Shown: positions 42,504-52,227, numbered from the stretch's first letter. The stretch is 64,000 nucleotides of DNA from Vibrio nitrifigilis (GCF_015686695.1 NZ_JADPMR010000003.1:248001-312000), one strand, 5' to 3'. Notes: generated by a model not told the origin, from the letters alone. Made by a program: numbers and translations.

Positions 42504-44633
42504 TTGTATCTATTCGATAGCCTCAAGGACGTTGCCCAAGAGTATTTGACAGAGCCTCAACTAGAGGCTCTACGTCGATCTTATGTGGTAGCAAGAGATG
42601 CCCACGAAGGGCAAACCCGCTCTAGCGGGGAACCATACATTATCCACCCTGTTGCAGTAGCTCGAATCTTGGCTGAAATGCGCCTCGATTTAGAAACCCT
42701 GCAAGCCGCTCTTTTGCACGATGTTATTGAAGATACCGCCGTGTCTAAAGAAGAGCTGGAAGACCAATTTGGTCATGCCGTTGCCGAACTGGTTGATGGC
42801 GTGTCAAAACTGGATAAGCTGAAATTCCGAGATAGAAAAGAAGCGCAAGCGGAAAACTTCCGTAAGATGGTTCTTGCAATGGTGCAAGACATCCGTGTCA
42901 TTCTTATCAAGCTATCGGACCGCACGCACAACATGCGCACATTGGGTGCTTTACGCCCGGATAAGCGTCGCCGTATTGCTCGCGAAACCCTCGAAATTTA
43001 TGCCCCCCTAGCCCATCGCCTAGGTATTCATAATATAAAAACCGAACTCGAAGAGTTGGGTTTTGAAGCCCTATATCCAAACCGGTATCGCGTTCTTAAA
43101 GAAGTAGTCAAAGCTGCTCGCGGTAACCGTAAAGAGATGATTCAGCGTATCCACAACGAAATAGAAGGCCGTTTGCAAGATGCTGGCTTGAAATCTCGCG
43201 TTGTTGGTCGTGAGAAAAACCTCTATTCGATCTATAACAAGATGAAGACCAAAGAACAGCGTTTCCATACAATTATGGACATTTACGCTTTTCGCGTCAT
43301 CGTCGATACTCCAGACACTTGTTACCGCGTTCTTGGCCAAGTTCACAGCTTGTATAAGCCTCGTCCTGGCCGTATGAAAGACTATATCGCGGTACCAAAA
43401 GCCAACGGATACCAATCTCTGCATACCTCTATGGTCGGCCCACACGGTGTTCCTGTTGAAGTACAAATTCGTACTGAAGATATGGACCAAATGGCAGACA
43501 AGGGTGTGGCAGCACACTGGTCATATAAATCCAATGGTGAGCGTGCAGGCACTACAGCCCAAATCAAAGCGCAACGCTGGATGCAAAGCTTACTTGAACT
43601 GCAACAAAGCGCAGGTAACTCGTTTGAGTTTATCGAAAACGTTAAATCGGATCTGTTCCCAGATGAGATCTACGTCTTCACACCAAAAGGCCGTATCGTT
43701 GAAATGCCGGTAGGCGCAACAGCCGTCGACTTCGCTTACGCAGTGCACACTGACATTGGTAACTCCTGTGTTGGTGCGCGTGTAGATCGAACCCCTTACC
43801 CATTAAGTAAACCACTGAAAAACGGCCAAACCGTAGAAATTATCAGTGCACCGGGTGCAAGACCAAACGCGGCATGGCTTAACTACGTGGTGACATCACG
43901 AGCTCGAACTAAGATTCGCCAAGTGTTGAAAACAATGCGCCGTGAAGATTCAGTCATGTTGGGGCGCCGTTTGCTTAACCATGCTTTAGGTGAACTATCA
44001 CTTAATGACATCAGCGGAGATGTGGTTAATCAAGTGCTGGTCGATCTTAAAGTCGCCTCTGTTGATGATATGTTAGCGGCAATCGGTCTGGGTGAATTAA
44101 TGAGTATTGTCATTGCCCGTCGCTTACTTGGTGATGGTGATGACTTCTCTCAAGAGCAAAAAGAACAATCAGCATCCACTAGCAATAAACGTAAAATGCC
44201 GATTCGCGGCGCCGAAGGTATTTTGCTGACGTTTGCGAACTGTTGTCATCCGATTCCTGATGATTCCATTATTGCTCATGTCTCCCCTGGCCGTGGCTTG
44301 GTGGTACACTGCGAAACATGTCCGAATGTACGCGGTTACCAAAAAGAACCTGAGAAATACATGGCAGTTGAATGGACCGATGACTACGACCAAGATTTCA
44401 TTGCTGAACTGCGTGTTGATATTCTTAATCGCCAAGGTGCGCTTGCTGAATTAACCAATGTTATTTCGCAAACGGGTTCGAACATTCAAGGACTTTCAAC
44501 AGAAGAACGCGACGGTAGGCTTTACACCGTTACTGTCCTTCTTACGACGAAGGACCGTGTTCACTTAGCTGGCATTATGCGTAAGATTCGTGGTATGCAC
44601 GATGCGCTAAAAGTCAGACGCAAAAAATACTAA
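42504..44633 (+). CDS. spoT: Bifunctional (p)ppGpp synthetase/hydrolase SpoT
   Basis: 709 aa: HD hydrolase domain (~20-200, HDVIED and DRTHNMRT), synthetase domain (~230-375, PKANGYQSLHTS), TGS (~385-450), helical/zinc-finger region with NCCHPIP, and C-terminal ACT (~635-705). It controls ppGpp during starvation and binds ACP in E. coli. The start codon is TTG, as in E. coli spoT, giving MYLFDSLKDVAQEYL. 37 nt after rpoZ. Confidence 0.97.
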   Translation: MYLFDSLKDVAQEYLTEPQLEALRRSYVVARDAHEGQTRSSGEPYIIHPVAVARILAEMRLDLETLQAALLHDVIEDTAVSKEELEDQFGHAVAELVDGVSKLDKLKFRDRKEAQAENFRKMVLAMVQDIRVILIKLSDRTHNMRTLGALRPDKRRRIARETLEIYAPLAHRLGIHNIKTELEELGFEALYPNRYRVLKEVVKAARGNRKEMIQRIHNEIEGRLQDAGLKSRVVGREKNLYSIYNKMKTKEQRFHTIMDIYAFRVIVDTPDTCYRVLGQVHSLYKPRPGRMKDYIAVPKANGYQSLHTSMVGPHGVPVEVQIRTEDMDQMADKGVAAHWSYKSNGERAGTTAQIKAQRWMQSLLELQQSAGNSFEFIENVKSDLFPDEIYVFTPKGRIVEMPVGATAVDFAYAVHTDIGNSCVGARVDRTPYPLSKPLKNGQTVEIISAPGARPNAAWLNYVVTSRARTKIRQVLKTMRREDSVMLGRRLLNHALGELSLNDISGDVVNQVLVDLKVASVDDMLAAIGLGELMSIVIARRLLGDGDDFSQEQKEQSASTSNKRKMPIRGAEGILLTFANCCHPIPDDSIIAHVSPGRGLVVHCETCPNVRGYQKEPEKYMAVEWTDDYDQDFIAELRVDILNRQGALAELTNVISQTGSNIQGLSTEERDGRLYTVTVLLTTKDRVHLAGIMRKIRGMHDALKVRRKKY

Positions 44634-44649
44634 CTCCGTCCCCGTTCCT

Positions 44650-44684
44650 GTTCCTGGCTCCTGATACGCTCAGGAATCAGGAAC
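44650..44684 (+). repeat. Perfect-arm hairpin between spoT and trmH
   Basis: GTTCCTG-GC-TCCTGA, loop TACGC, TCAGGA-AT-CAGGAAC: 13 paired positions with one 2x2 internal loop. A direct repeat of GTTCCTG precedes it at 44644-44650, and GGAACG recurs at 44680-44685 and 44695-44700. No T tract follows, so it is not a typical terminator. It lies 21 nt before the trmH ATG. Confidence 0.6.
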
Positions 44685-44705
44685 GAATATTAAGGAACGC
44701 CGTTA

Positions 44706-45392
44706 ATGAATTCCGAACGCTACGCTCGTATTCAACAAGTGCTAAAAGCACGTCAACCTGATCTCACGCTCTGCTTAGAGCAAGTTCACAAGCCTAATAA
44801 CGTTTCTGCGGTCATTCGCACCGCCGATGCTACAGGTCTTCATAAAATCCACGCAGTATGGCCAAACGACAGTATGCGCACTCTTTCGCATACCTCTGCA
44901 GGCGCTCGTAACTGGGTTGAAGTAGAAACCCACGACACCATTGAAGAAGCGGTGACCACTCTAAAAAGCGAAGGTATGCAAGTACTGATCACCAACCTAT
45001 CAGACACTGCAGTTGATTTTAGAGACATCGATTATACCAAGCCGACAGCAATCATTTTGGGGAGTGAAAAAACCGGAATTTCACAACAAGCACTCGAACT
45101 GGCAGACCAGGATATTGTGATCCCTATGGTCGGCATGGTTCAATCATTGAATGTATCGGTAGCCAGTGCTTTGATTCTGTATGAGGCACAACGCCAGCGC
45201 CAATTAGCTGGACTATATGACCGTGATAAAAGTGCGTTAGATGAAGAAACGATTCAGCGTATCCTATTTGAGCGTGGTCATCCGGTATTAGCGAAAGTGG
45301 CTAAACGTAAAAAGCTCCCTTATCCACCCCTTGATGACGAAGGCCAAATTGTCGCGGACCCTTCTTGGTGGCAAGAGATGCAACGTAAATAG
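44706..45392 (+). CDS. trmH: tRNA (guanosine(18)-2'-O)-methyltransferase TrmH
   Basis: 228-aa SPOUT methyltransferase modifying G18 in the D loop of tRNAs. Seen: QVHKPNNVSAVIRTADATG near residue 26, ILGSEKTGIS near 118, and knot PMVGMVQSLNVSVASALIL near 140. Length matches E. coli TrmH (229). AAGGAACG precedes the ATG. Fourth gene of the gmk-recG cluster. Confidence 0.97.
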   Translation: MNSERYARIQQVLKARQPDLTLCLEQVHKPNNVSAVIRTADATGLHKIHAVWPNDSMRTLSHTSAGARNWVEVETHDTIEEAVTTLKSEGMQVLITNLSDTAVDFRDIDYTKPTAIILGSEKTGISQQALELADQDIVIPMVGMVQSLNVSVASALILYEAQRQRQLAGLYDRDKSALDEETIQRILFERGHPVLAKVAKRKKLPYPPLDDEGQIVADPSWWQEMQRK

Positions 45393-45533
45393 GTCTCATC
45401 TCATCAGCCGGAGCAGCAAAAAAGTAGGGTTCTCCGGCATACAGTTCCAACTTCCCAAACTTTTCCCTGTACAAAAACACAGTCCAGTGTTTGAATAAAC
45501 TTATCTATTTTATCGGTAACGAAGAGCTTATCT

Positions 45534-47612
45534 ATGTCCCAATTGCTTTCCGCTGTTCCACTGACGTCACTCTCTGGTGTAGGAGCAAAAGTCGCGGAAA
45601 AACTGGAAAAAATTGGTTTAGTCTCTGTACAGGATCTCCTGTTTCACTTGCCTCTTCGTTACGAAGATCGCACCCGTATCTATCCCATCATAAAACTGCA
45701 TCCTGGAATTTGGGCTGCGGTACAAGGCAAGGTGATGGCAGTCGATACCATTTTTGGTCGACGTAAAATGCTGACAGTGCGAATCAGTGATGGTAACGGT
45801 ACGCTAACACTACGCTTTTTTAATTTCACCGCAGGGATGAAGAACAATTTTACTGAAGGTAAGTTGGTACATGCCTATGGCGAAATTAAACGCGGTAATG
45901 GTGGCTTGGAAATTATTCATCCAGACTACAAATTTTACGCACCAGCACAGAAGCCCGATGTTGAGCCCAACCTCACCCCTGTCTATCCTACGACAGATGG
46001 ATTACGCCAAATCACTCTACGTAACCTTACCGACCAAGCGCTTGAATTACTCGATAAAGCCGCCGTTCAGGAATTATTACCATCAGGGCTTTATGACCAT
46101 CAGATGACCATGGGACAGGCTCTACACATTATTCACCGTCCACCAGCCGATATCGACCTCTCTTTATTTGATGAAGGGCGCCATCCAGCTCAAATTCGTT
46201 TAATTATGGAAGAACTGCTGGCACAGAACCTATCAATGCTCTCTGTACGCAGCCAAGGACAATTGGAACAGTCATTCCCGTTGCCTGAAGCCAACGAGCT
46301 AAAGCAGAAACTTCTAAGCCAACTGCCATTTAGCCCGACCAATGCACAGGCTCGTGTTGTTAAAGAGATTGAGCAAGATTTAGTCAAACCTCACCCCATG
46401 ATGCGTCTAGTACAGGGTGATGTTGGTTCAGGTAAAACCCTAGTCGCAGCACTTGCTGCGGTAAGATCTATCGCCCATGGTTATCAGGTTGTTCTAATGG
46501 CTCCCACGGAACTATTAGCCGAGCAGCACGCCATTAACTTTGCGGGTTGGTTTGAACAATTGGGGATTCAAGTCGGCTGGTTAGCCGGCAAATTAAAAGG
46601 GAAAGCAAAAGACACTGAGCTTGCTCGTATCGAAAGTGGTGAAGCACAAATGGTGGTGGGTACCCATGCTCTTTTCCAAGAACATGTGAACTTTAAAAAT
46701 CTGGCGCTAGTCATTATTGATGAACAGCATCGCTTTGGTGTGCATCAGCGTTTAGAGCTACGCGAAAAAGGGGTTAAGCAAGGCGCTGTACCGCATCAAT
46801 TGATCATGACGGCAACGCCCATTCCACGTACATTAGCGATGACCGCTTACGCGGATTTAGAAACCTCAGTGATCGACGAACTACCGCCAGGACGAACGCC
46901 CATTCAGACCGTGGCGATTCCAGATACTAAACGAGACACCATTATTGAGCGAGTACGCCACGCCTGCTTAACTGAAGGTAAACAAGCCTATTGGGTATGT
47001 ACTTTAATTGATGAATCTGAAGTATTAGAAGCACAAGCGGCAGCAGATATTGCCGAAGAACTACAACGAACTCTGCCTGATGTAAAAATCGGTCTGGTAC
47101 ATGGACGTATGAAAGCTGCTGAAAAGCAGGAAGTGATGCGTTCCTTTAAAGCCAATGAGCTGCACTTGCTGGTTGCGACCACCGTTATCGAAGTTGGTGT
47201 GGATGTACCCAATGCGAGCTTAATGATCATCGAAAACCCAGAGCGTCTTGGCCTTGCTCAATTACACCAGTTGCGTGGACGCGTTGGACGAGGTTCGGTT
47301 GCCAGTCACTGTGTTTTGCTCTATCACGCACCACTATCTAAAACGGCCCAAAAACGCTTGGGGGTACTACGCGAAAGTAACGATGGGTTTGTCATCGCTC
47401 AACGTGATTTAGAAATTCGTGGTCCGGGAGAATTGCTGGGGACGAAACAAACAGGGATGGCCGATTTTAAGATTGCCGACCTTATGCGTGATCAGCGATT
47501 AATTCCTGAGGTGCAACGTATTTCTCGTCACATTCACGATAATTTCCCACAACATGCTCAAGCAATTATTGATCGTTGGTTAGGCAATCGAGATATGTAC
47601 TCCAAAGCGTAA
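45534..47612 (+). CDS. recG: ATP-dependent DNA helicase RecG
   Basis: 692-aa superfamily-2 fork-reversal helicase: N-terminal wedge/OB domain (~1-160), Walker A GDVGSGKTLVA near residue 298, DEQH box IIDEQHRFG near 397, motif III TATPIPRTLA, and helicase C lobe with QLRGRVGRG near 580. It remodels stalled forks and Holliday junctions. Full length. Follows trmH by 141 nt. Confidence 0.97.
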   Translation: MSQLLSAVPLTSLSGVGAKVAEKLEKIGLVSVQDLLFHLPLRYEDRTRIYPIIKLHPGIWAAVQGKVMAVDTIFGRRKMLTVRISDGNGTLTLRFFNFTAGMKNNFTEGKLVHAYGEIKRGNGGLEIIHPDYKFYAPAQKPDVEPNLTPVYPTTDGLRQITLRNLTDQALELLDKAAVQELLPSGLYDHQMTMGQALHIIHRPPADIDLSLFDEGRHPAQIRLIMEELLAQNLSMLSVRSQGQLEQSFPLPEANELKQKLLSQLPFSPTNAQARVVKEIEQDLVKPHPMMRLVQGDVGSGKTLVAALAAVRSIAHGYQVVLMAPTELLAEQHAINFAGWFEQLGIQVGWLAGKLKGKAKDTELARIESGEAQMVVGTHALFQEHVNFKNLALVIIDEQHRFGVHQRLELREKGVKQGAVPHQLIMTATPIPRTLAMTAYADLETSVIDELPPGRTPIQTVAIPDTKRDTIIERVRHACLTEGKQAYWVCTLIDESEVLEAQAAADIAEELQRTLPDVKIGLVHGRMKAAEKQEVMRSFKANELHLLVATTVIEVGVDVPNASLMIIENPERLGLAQLHQLRGRVGRGSVASHCVLLYHAPLSKTAQKRLGVLRESNDGFVIAQRDLEIRGPGELLGTKQTGMADFKIADLMRDQRLIPEVQRISRHIHDNFPQHAQAIIDRWLGNRDMYSKA

Positions 47613-47719
47613 ATCTTTTGGCTTATGTTCCAACCACACTGTACGAGTTCCGACTGTTGTTTACGCGTTTAAATCGCTAGAATGCCAAACATGTTATGAG
47701 TAAAGACTAAGGCAAATGC

Positions 47720-48286
47720 ATGAATACCCGAGAACTGATCGACGAAATTAAAAATCGCGTTGCTAATGGGGAAAACAAAGCAGCACTGTTTGAACAATTT
47801 CGTAAAAAAGTCCCAAAAGAGAGCCATGTTGCCTTTCTTATTGCTTCCACAGCGACACCAGAAAACATACTCAAAACGCGCCAGCTACGTACTATTTTGA
47901 TCACGCTTGTTGCGCTATTGACCCTTCCCCTCACCTTTTTTGCTCATTATTTTGTCACTCAAGTCGAGTATCAGCGTGGGGCTTTGGAATGGCTATTTAC
48001 CTTAGCCATTGGCGTGGCCTTCCCCTTACTTAATGCGCTTGGTATGCTGCGTCACCGATTTCCAGCCTATACCAACTTTATGACAACAGGGTTAGTGTTT
48101 GTCGTGCTCGCAGTGGTTGCCCTCCACCAGCATGCGATGACAATGACACCAACAATTCTTGTGTCTCTAGGTTTAGCCATCGCCCTGATTGTCTATTGTG
48201 GCTATGTTCGTTCACTACTATTCCCCGCTATTTCATGGTTTGGCATGGTGAAAAAAAATAGTCAGCAAGAATACCAATTCGATTAA
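47720..48286 (+). CDS. Multi-pass membrane protein of unknown function
   Basis: 188 aa; a soluble N-terminal ~55 residues (basic-acidic, helical, NTRELIDEIKNRVANGENKAALFEQF) followed by about five hydrophobic segments (~58-77, 88-104, 119-136, 143-160, 163-177). I do not recognise a family. The N-terminal part could be a small protein-binding helix bundle. Located between recG and the purine-type permease on the same strand; AAGG lies about 9 nt before the ATG. Confidence 0.7.
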   Translation: MNTRELIDEIKNRVANGENKAALFEQFRKKVPKESHVAFLIASTATPENILKTRQLRTILITLVALLTLPLTFFAHYFVTQVEYQRGALEWLFTLAIGVAFPLLNALGMLRHRFPAYTNFMTTGLVFVVLAVVALHQHAMTMTPTILVSLGLAIALIVYCGYVRSLLFPAISWFGMVKKNSQQEYQFD

Positions 48287-48707
48287 CTTCCCAAGCAATC
48301 ACATCGATACCATTGAAAGGGAGTGACCATACCTTCCTTTCTTTGGGCTTAGCCTATGCTCTACCCCCTGTATCAAATGGCCATTGGGGTATATAACTCT
48401 CTTCGCAATGCCACTAAGTTACTCTTTCCTAATGCATACTTGTCCACCTGGTCAAAAAAGTCATTAAAACCAACTAGCAAACGTTTGCTTTTTGATCGCA
48501 AGCCTCTATAATCGCCGCCTATTTTCAATATTTTGATCCTTGCTTCACTCCACTATCTTTACGATCATGATGGACTAACCAAGATCAATATTGATCCCCA
48601 ATCTAGGGCAGGTTCTGATTAACAGCAATCACAGATAGATTATCTGCTCGACTTTTATCGCCCATTCAGCGCGGTAAAAGCTTAGATTTGAAAACTAGGA
48701 AAACACT
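48287..48707. other. Intergenic region upstream of NCS2 permease
   Basis: 421 nt with the promoter of the permease and a PurR-type operator at 48476-48489. The remainder shows no clear ORF or hairpin of note. Confidence 0.5.
48476..48489 (+). promoter_or_regulatory. PurR-type operator
   Basis: AGCAAACGTTTGCT is a perfect 14-bp palindrome and matches the core of the PurR box (ACGCAAACGTTTGCGT) at 12 central bases. It lies 218 nt upstream of the permease start, overlapping a plausible promoter region. Confidence 0.8.
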
Positions 48708-50090
48708 ATGACTACCAACAACGCCGGACGTAAATCCGAATTGGTTTACCAACTTAATGACAGACCGCCATTACCTCAAACCATCTTTGCGGCATTACAG
48801 CACCTGCTCGCTATGTTCGTTGCTGTGATCACCCCTTCACTGATCATTTGTCAAACTCTCGGCGTCTCCCCAGAGCAGACCAATACGATTATCAGTATGT
48901 CGCTTTTTGCCTCAGGTGTTTCATCCTTTATTCAAATCAGAACCATCGGTCCTATCGGTTCTGGCCTACTTTCAATTCAAGGCACCAGCTTTAACTTTTT
49001 AGGTCCAATTATTGGTGCAGGATTATCTTTAAAGCAGGGTGGTGCTGATGTGCCAACCATGATGTCAGCCATTTTTGGCACCATCTTATTCGCCTCTTTG
49101 GCAGAAATTTTGCTGTCTCGCGTATTAGAGTTTGCACAACGCATTATCACACCGCTGGTCTCTGGCATCGTAGTTACACTGATTGGCCTAACTCTGATTA
49201 ATGTGGGTCTTATCTCTATGGGTGGTGGCTACTCAGCAATGGGAAATCACACTTTTGGCAGTCTGCATAACTTGGCCCTAGCAGGCACAGTGTTAGCAAT
49301 GATTGTGATTTTAAACCGTTCGCGCAATCCATATATTCGCGTATCCTCAATCGTCATTGCCATGCTAGTGGGATACATCATGGCTTACTTTATGGGTATG
49401 ATCGATTTTTCTAAACAACACCAAAATGATTTATTCGCCCTGCCGATTCCAATGCAGTTTGGTTTGAGCTTTGATTGGTCGCTGTTTATTCCTCTCGTGC
49501 TCATCTTTCTGATTACAGCACTGGAAGCAATCGGTGATATTACTGCAACCTCAGAAGTATCCGGAGAGCCAGTAAAAGGCCCTATTTACATGAAACGCCT
49601 CAAAGGTGGTGTTTTGGCAGATGGTTTTAACTCGGCATTAGCAGCTTTCTTCAACAGTTTTCCAAACTCAACCTTCAGTCAAAACAACGGCATCATCATG
49701 TTAACTGGTGTAGCAAGCCGTTATGTGGGTTACTTTATCGCAGGTATGCTGGTTCTTCTTGGGTTATTCCCAGGCGTTGCAAGCTTTGTACAAATGATTC
49801 CTGAACCAGTATTAGGCGGTGCAACTATCGTTATGTTTGGTACGATTGCAGCAGCGGGTGTCCGGATTATTTCACGTGTTGAATTGGATCGCCGCGCAGT
49901 ACTGATCATGGCACTATCATTCTCAATGGGTCTTGGCATCTCACAAAAACCGGAGATACTTCAATTCATGCCTGAGTTTATTAAGAACCTGTTCTCGACT
50001 GGTATTGCAGCAGGCGGTATCACGGCCATCATCTTAAATATCATATTGCCAGAACATATGGCGGAAAAAGATGACGTTGAGAATGCGTAA
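48708..50090 (+). CDS. NCS2 nucleobase (xanthine/urate-type) permease
   Basis: 460-aa proton- or Na+-coupled permease with about 14 hydrophobic segments. NCS2 motifs: GSGLLSIQGTSFNFLGP near residue 85, ALEAIGDITATSEVSG near 272, and QNNGIIMLTGVASRYVG near 325, closest to the purine (XanP/XanQ/UacT-like) branch rather than uracil UraA. The PurR box upstream agrees with a purine substrate; the exact purine is undetermined. A terminator follows. Confidence 0.9.
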   Translation: MTTNNAGRKSELVYQLNDRPPLPQTIFAALQHLLAMFVAVITPSLIICQTLGVSPEQTNTIISMSLFASGVSSFIQIRTIGPIGSGLLSIQGTSFNFLGPIIGAGLSLKQGGADVPTMMSAIFGTILFASLAEILLSRVLEFAQRIITPLVSGIVVTLIGLTLINVGLISMGGGYSAMGNHTFGSLHNLALAGTVLAMIVILNRSRNPYIRVSSIVIAMLVGYIMAYFMGMIDFSKQHQNDLFALPIPMQFGLSFDWSLFIPLVLIFLITALEAIGDITATSEVSGEPVKGPIYMKRLKGGVLADGFNSALAAFFNSFPNSTFSQNNGIIMLTGVASRYVGYFIAGMLVLLGLFPGVASFVQMIPEPVLGGATIVMFGTIAAAGVRIISRVELDRRAVLIMALSFSMGLGISQKPEILQFMPEFIKNLFSTGIAAGGITAIILNIILPEHMAEKDDVENA

Positions 50091-50111
50091 CTACCGCTGG
50101 TAATAGATGTG

Positions 50112-50141
50112 AGGGAGCTAAGTTAGCTCCCTTTCTTTTTT
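50112..50141 (+). terminator. Rho-independent terminator of the NCS2 permease gene
   Basis: AGGGAGCTA / TAGCTCCCT 9-bp stem with a 3-nt loop, followed by TTCTTTTTT. It overlaps the last codons of envZ on the other strand. Confidence 0.9.
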
Positions 50142-51452
50142 GGAACAGATGGGAAACTGATCTGCATTTTTAAACCACCCTCACTGCGGTTTGTGGCTGC
50201 CACCGCTCCATGGTGCTGACTGACAATGCGTTTAACAATGGCTAAACCTAACCCTGTTCCCTCACTACCCCGAGCTTGATCTCCGCGCGTAAAAGGTTCA
50301 AACACCCTTATTAACTTCACTCGCTGGAATGCCTGGACCGTTGTCTTCTACGCTCAACCATACCATTTTACGATCAGCCGTTACTCCAGATGAAATTTTG
50401 ACCCAACCGTTACCATAACGAACCGCATTCACCACTAGGTTAGTCAACGCTCGTTTAATGGCTATAGGGCTTCCCTTAGCAGACACCAAATTCGGGGTTA
50501 AATCACAGATGACATCGCCTTCAATCGCCATTGCTTCAGCCGATCCAACATCCTCTGCAATACTATTAAGGTCAACCGCTTCAAAGCTATCTAAATTGAC
50601 AGGCTTCAAATAATCCATAAATTGGCTAATGATCTCATTACATTCTTCAGTATCACTGATAATACCTTCTGCAAGATAACTGTCTTCAGGCGACATCATT
50701 TCCGTTGCCAATCGGATTCGAGTTAACGGCGTTCTCAAATCATGACTGATCCCTGCCATCAATAGAGCTCGATCTTCTTCTAACGCTTGAATACCTTGTG
50801 CCATCTGGTTAAAGGAGCGAGTCACTGAGCGAATTTCTGTCGCTCCTCGTTCGGGAAGAGCTGGAGGGAACTCACCGTGCCCAACCTGTTTTGCGGCTTT
50901 TTCTAACGCCGTTAATGGCCGGTTCTGCCAACGAATAAAGACCCATCCCCCAACAACAATCACAAACGCCATGATGATGCTGTTACGAAACAAAGGAGCA
51001 AAATCCCCTTCATGCAATTCAGATAATGGGATACGAATCAGTTGCCCAGGTAAATTTTCAATTTTTACCCACAATACATAGCTATCTTTGCCCAAGGCCA
51101 TACGAACCTCAGTTGGAGTCCCTAAATCCTCGCTCATTTCTTCGCTCATCAGGTCAATACTCACGCCATGCTGATACCCTTCAGCTTCTGGGCTATCTTC
51201 ACTGTGAATGGTAACACCGAGCTGTTCGAGTACACGCTGACGCTGCGGTGCATCGAGTGACAAATGATTATCTTTAACCGAGCCATCCAACATTAAATTT
51301 ATCTCATGACCTAAGATTTTGTTGAATTGCTGTAAACTCGGCATCAATGCGTAATTGAATACCGCGTAATAAGAGTAGATTTGGCTCGCTATCAATAAAC
51401 TGAGAAATAAAAAGATGGATTGAGTAATCGAGCTACGGATGTTAATTCGCAT
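50123..51452 (-). pseudogene. envZ: Osmosensor histidine kinase EnvZ, frameshifted near the C-terminus
   Basis: EnvZ phosphorylates OmpR. TM1 ~11-33, periplasmic region, TM2 ~156-174, HAMP, H237 in GISHDLRTPLTR and the N box NLVVNAVRYGN are normal. After SVEDNGPGIPASEVNKGV the frame stops (TGA at 50300-50298, residue 384), while the rest of the ATP domain (VFEPFTRGD, GTGLGLAIV, to 50123) continues in the +1 frame. Removing one base of GGG at 50305-50307 restores NKVFEPF, aligning without gaps to E. coli EnvZ and giving ~442 aa. Natural mutation, sequencing error and recoding cannot be told apart here. Confidence 0.88.
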
Positions 51453-51476
51453 AGACTGTGCCTAGGAAGAAATGAG

Positions 51477-51498
51477 AAAAGGTGCCGCGTGGGCACCT
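51477..51498 (-). terminator. Hairpin between ompR and envZ, possible attenuator
   Basis: On the minus strand AGGTGCC / GGCACCT 7-bp stem, loop of 5-6 nt, followed by TTTTCTC. It lies 10 nt after the ompR stop and could reduce read-through into envZ. Confidence 0.5.
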
Positions 51499-51507
51499 AT
51501 TGAAAGA

Positions 51508-52227
51508 CTATTTAAGCTTACCATCAGGGACAAATACATAACCAAGTCCCCAAACAGTTTGAATATAGCGTGGCTTACTAGGATCAACTTCTAACATGCG
51601 ACGCAAGCGAGAAATTTGCACGTCTATAGACCGCTCCATCGCAGAGTATTCACGGCCTCGAGCCATATTCATTAGTTTGTCACGCGATAGAGGTTCTCTC
51701 GCATTCAGTACTAATGCTTTCAATACTGCAAACTCTCCGGAAGTGAGTGGCATAGGTTCGTTGCCGCGGTACATTTCACGCGTTCCCAAATTCAGGCGAA
51801 ACTCGCCGAATTCAACCACAGACTCCTCTGAACTTGGCGCTCCTGGCGCCTCCATCACTTGGCGACGTAACACCGCTTTGATGCGAGCAAGCAACTCGCG
51901 AGGATTGAAAGGCTTCGGTAGATAATCATCTGCCCCAACCTCTAAGCCAACGATACGGTCGATTTCATCGCCTTTCGCCGTCAGCATCAAAATAGGTAGC
52001 ATATTGTTAGCATTGCGAAGACGGCGACAGATCGATAACCCATCCTCACCAGGCAACATTAAATCCAGTACCATCAAATGGAACGTTTCGCGAGTTAACA
52101 AGCGGTCCATCTGTTCGCTGTTAGCAACACTACGAACTTGAAAACCTTGTTCTGACAAATAACGTTCTAGCAAAGCTCTCAGGCGAGCATCATCATCGAC
52201 AACCAGAATTTTATAACTTTCTTGCAT
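51508..52227 (-). CDS. ompR: Osmoregulation response regulator OmpR
   Basis: 239-aa response regulator: receiver domain with DDD at 11-13 and phosphorylated D55 (VLDLMLPG), K in PKPFN, then a winged-helix domain (~135-235, RSIDVQISRLRRML). Nearly identical to E. coli OmpR through the receiver. ATG at 52227 (MQESYKILVVDDD) with GAGG 6 nt upstream is chosen over an in-frame GTG at 52239. It controls porin and osmotic/acid genes; its kinase gene downstream is frameshifted. Confidence 0.97.
   Translation of the reverse strand: MQESYKILVVDDDARLRALLERYLSEQGFQVRSVANSEQMDRLLTRETFHLMVLDLMLPGEDGLSICRRLRNANNMLPILMLTAKGDEIDRIVGLEVGADDYLPKPFNPRELLARIKAVLRRQVMEAPGAPSSEESVVEFGEFRLNLGTREMYRGNEPMPLTSGEFAVLKALVLNAREPLSRDKLMNMARGREYSAMERSIDVQISRLRRMLEVDPSKPRYIQTVWGLGYVFVPDGKLK

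Noticed and set aside
45407..45438. GCCGGAG/CTCCGGC hairpin between trmH and recG as terminator
   Set aside because: No T tract and an 18-nt loop; recG probably continues from the upstream operon. Not listed as a terminator.
50123..50320. A separate small gene encoding a 65-residue ATPase-like protein
   Set aside because: It is the displaced C-terminus of envZ; its apparent GTG start lies within the envZ frame with no ribosome binding site.
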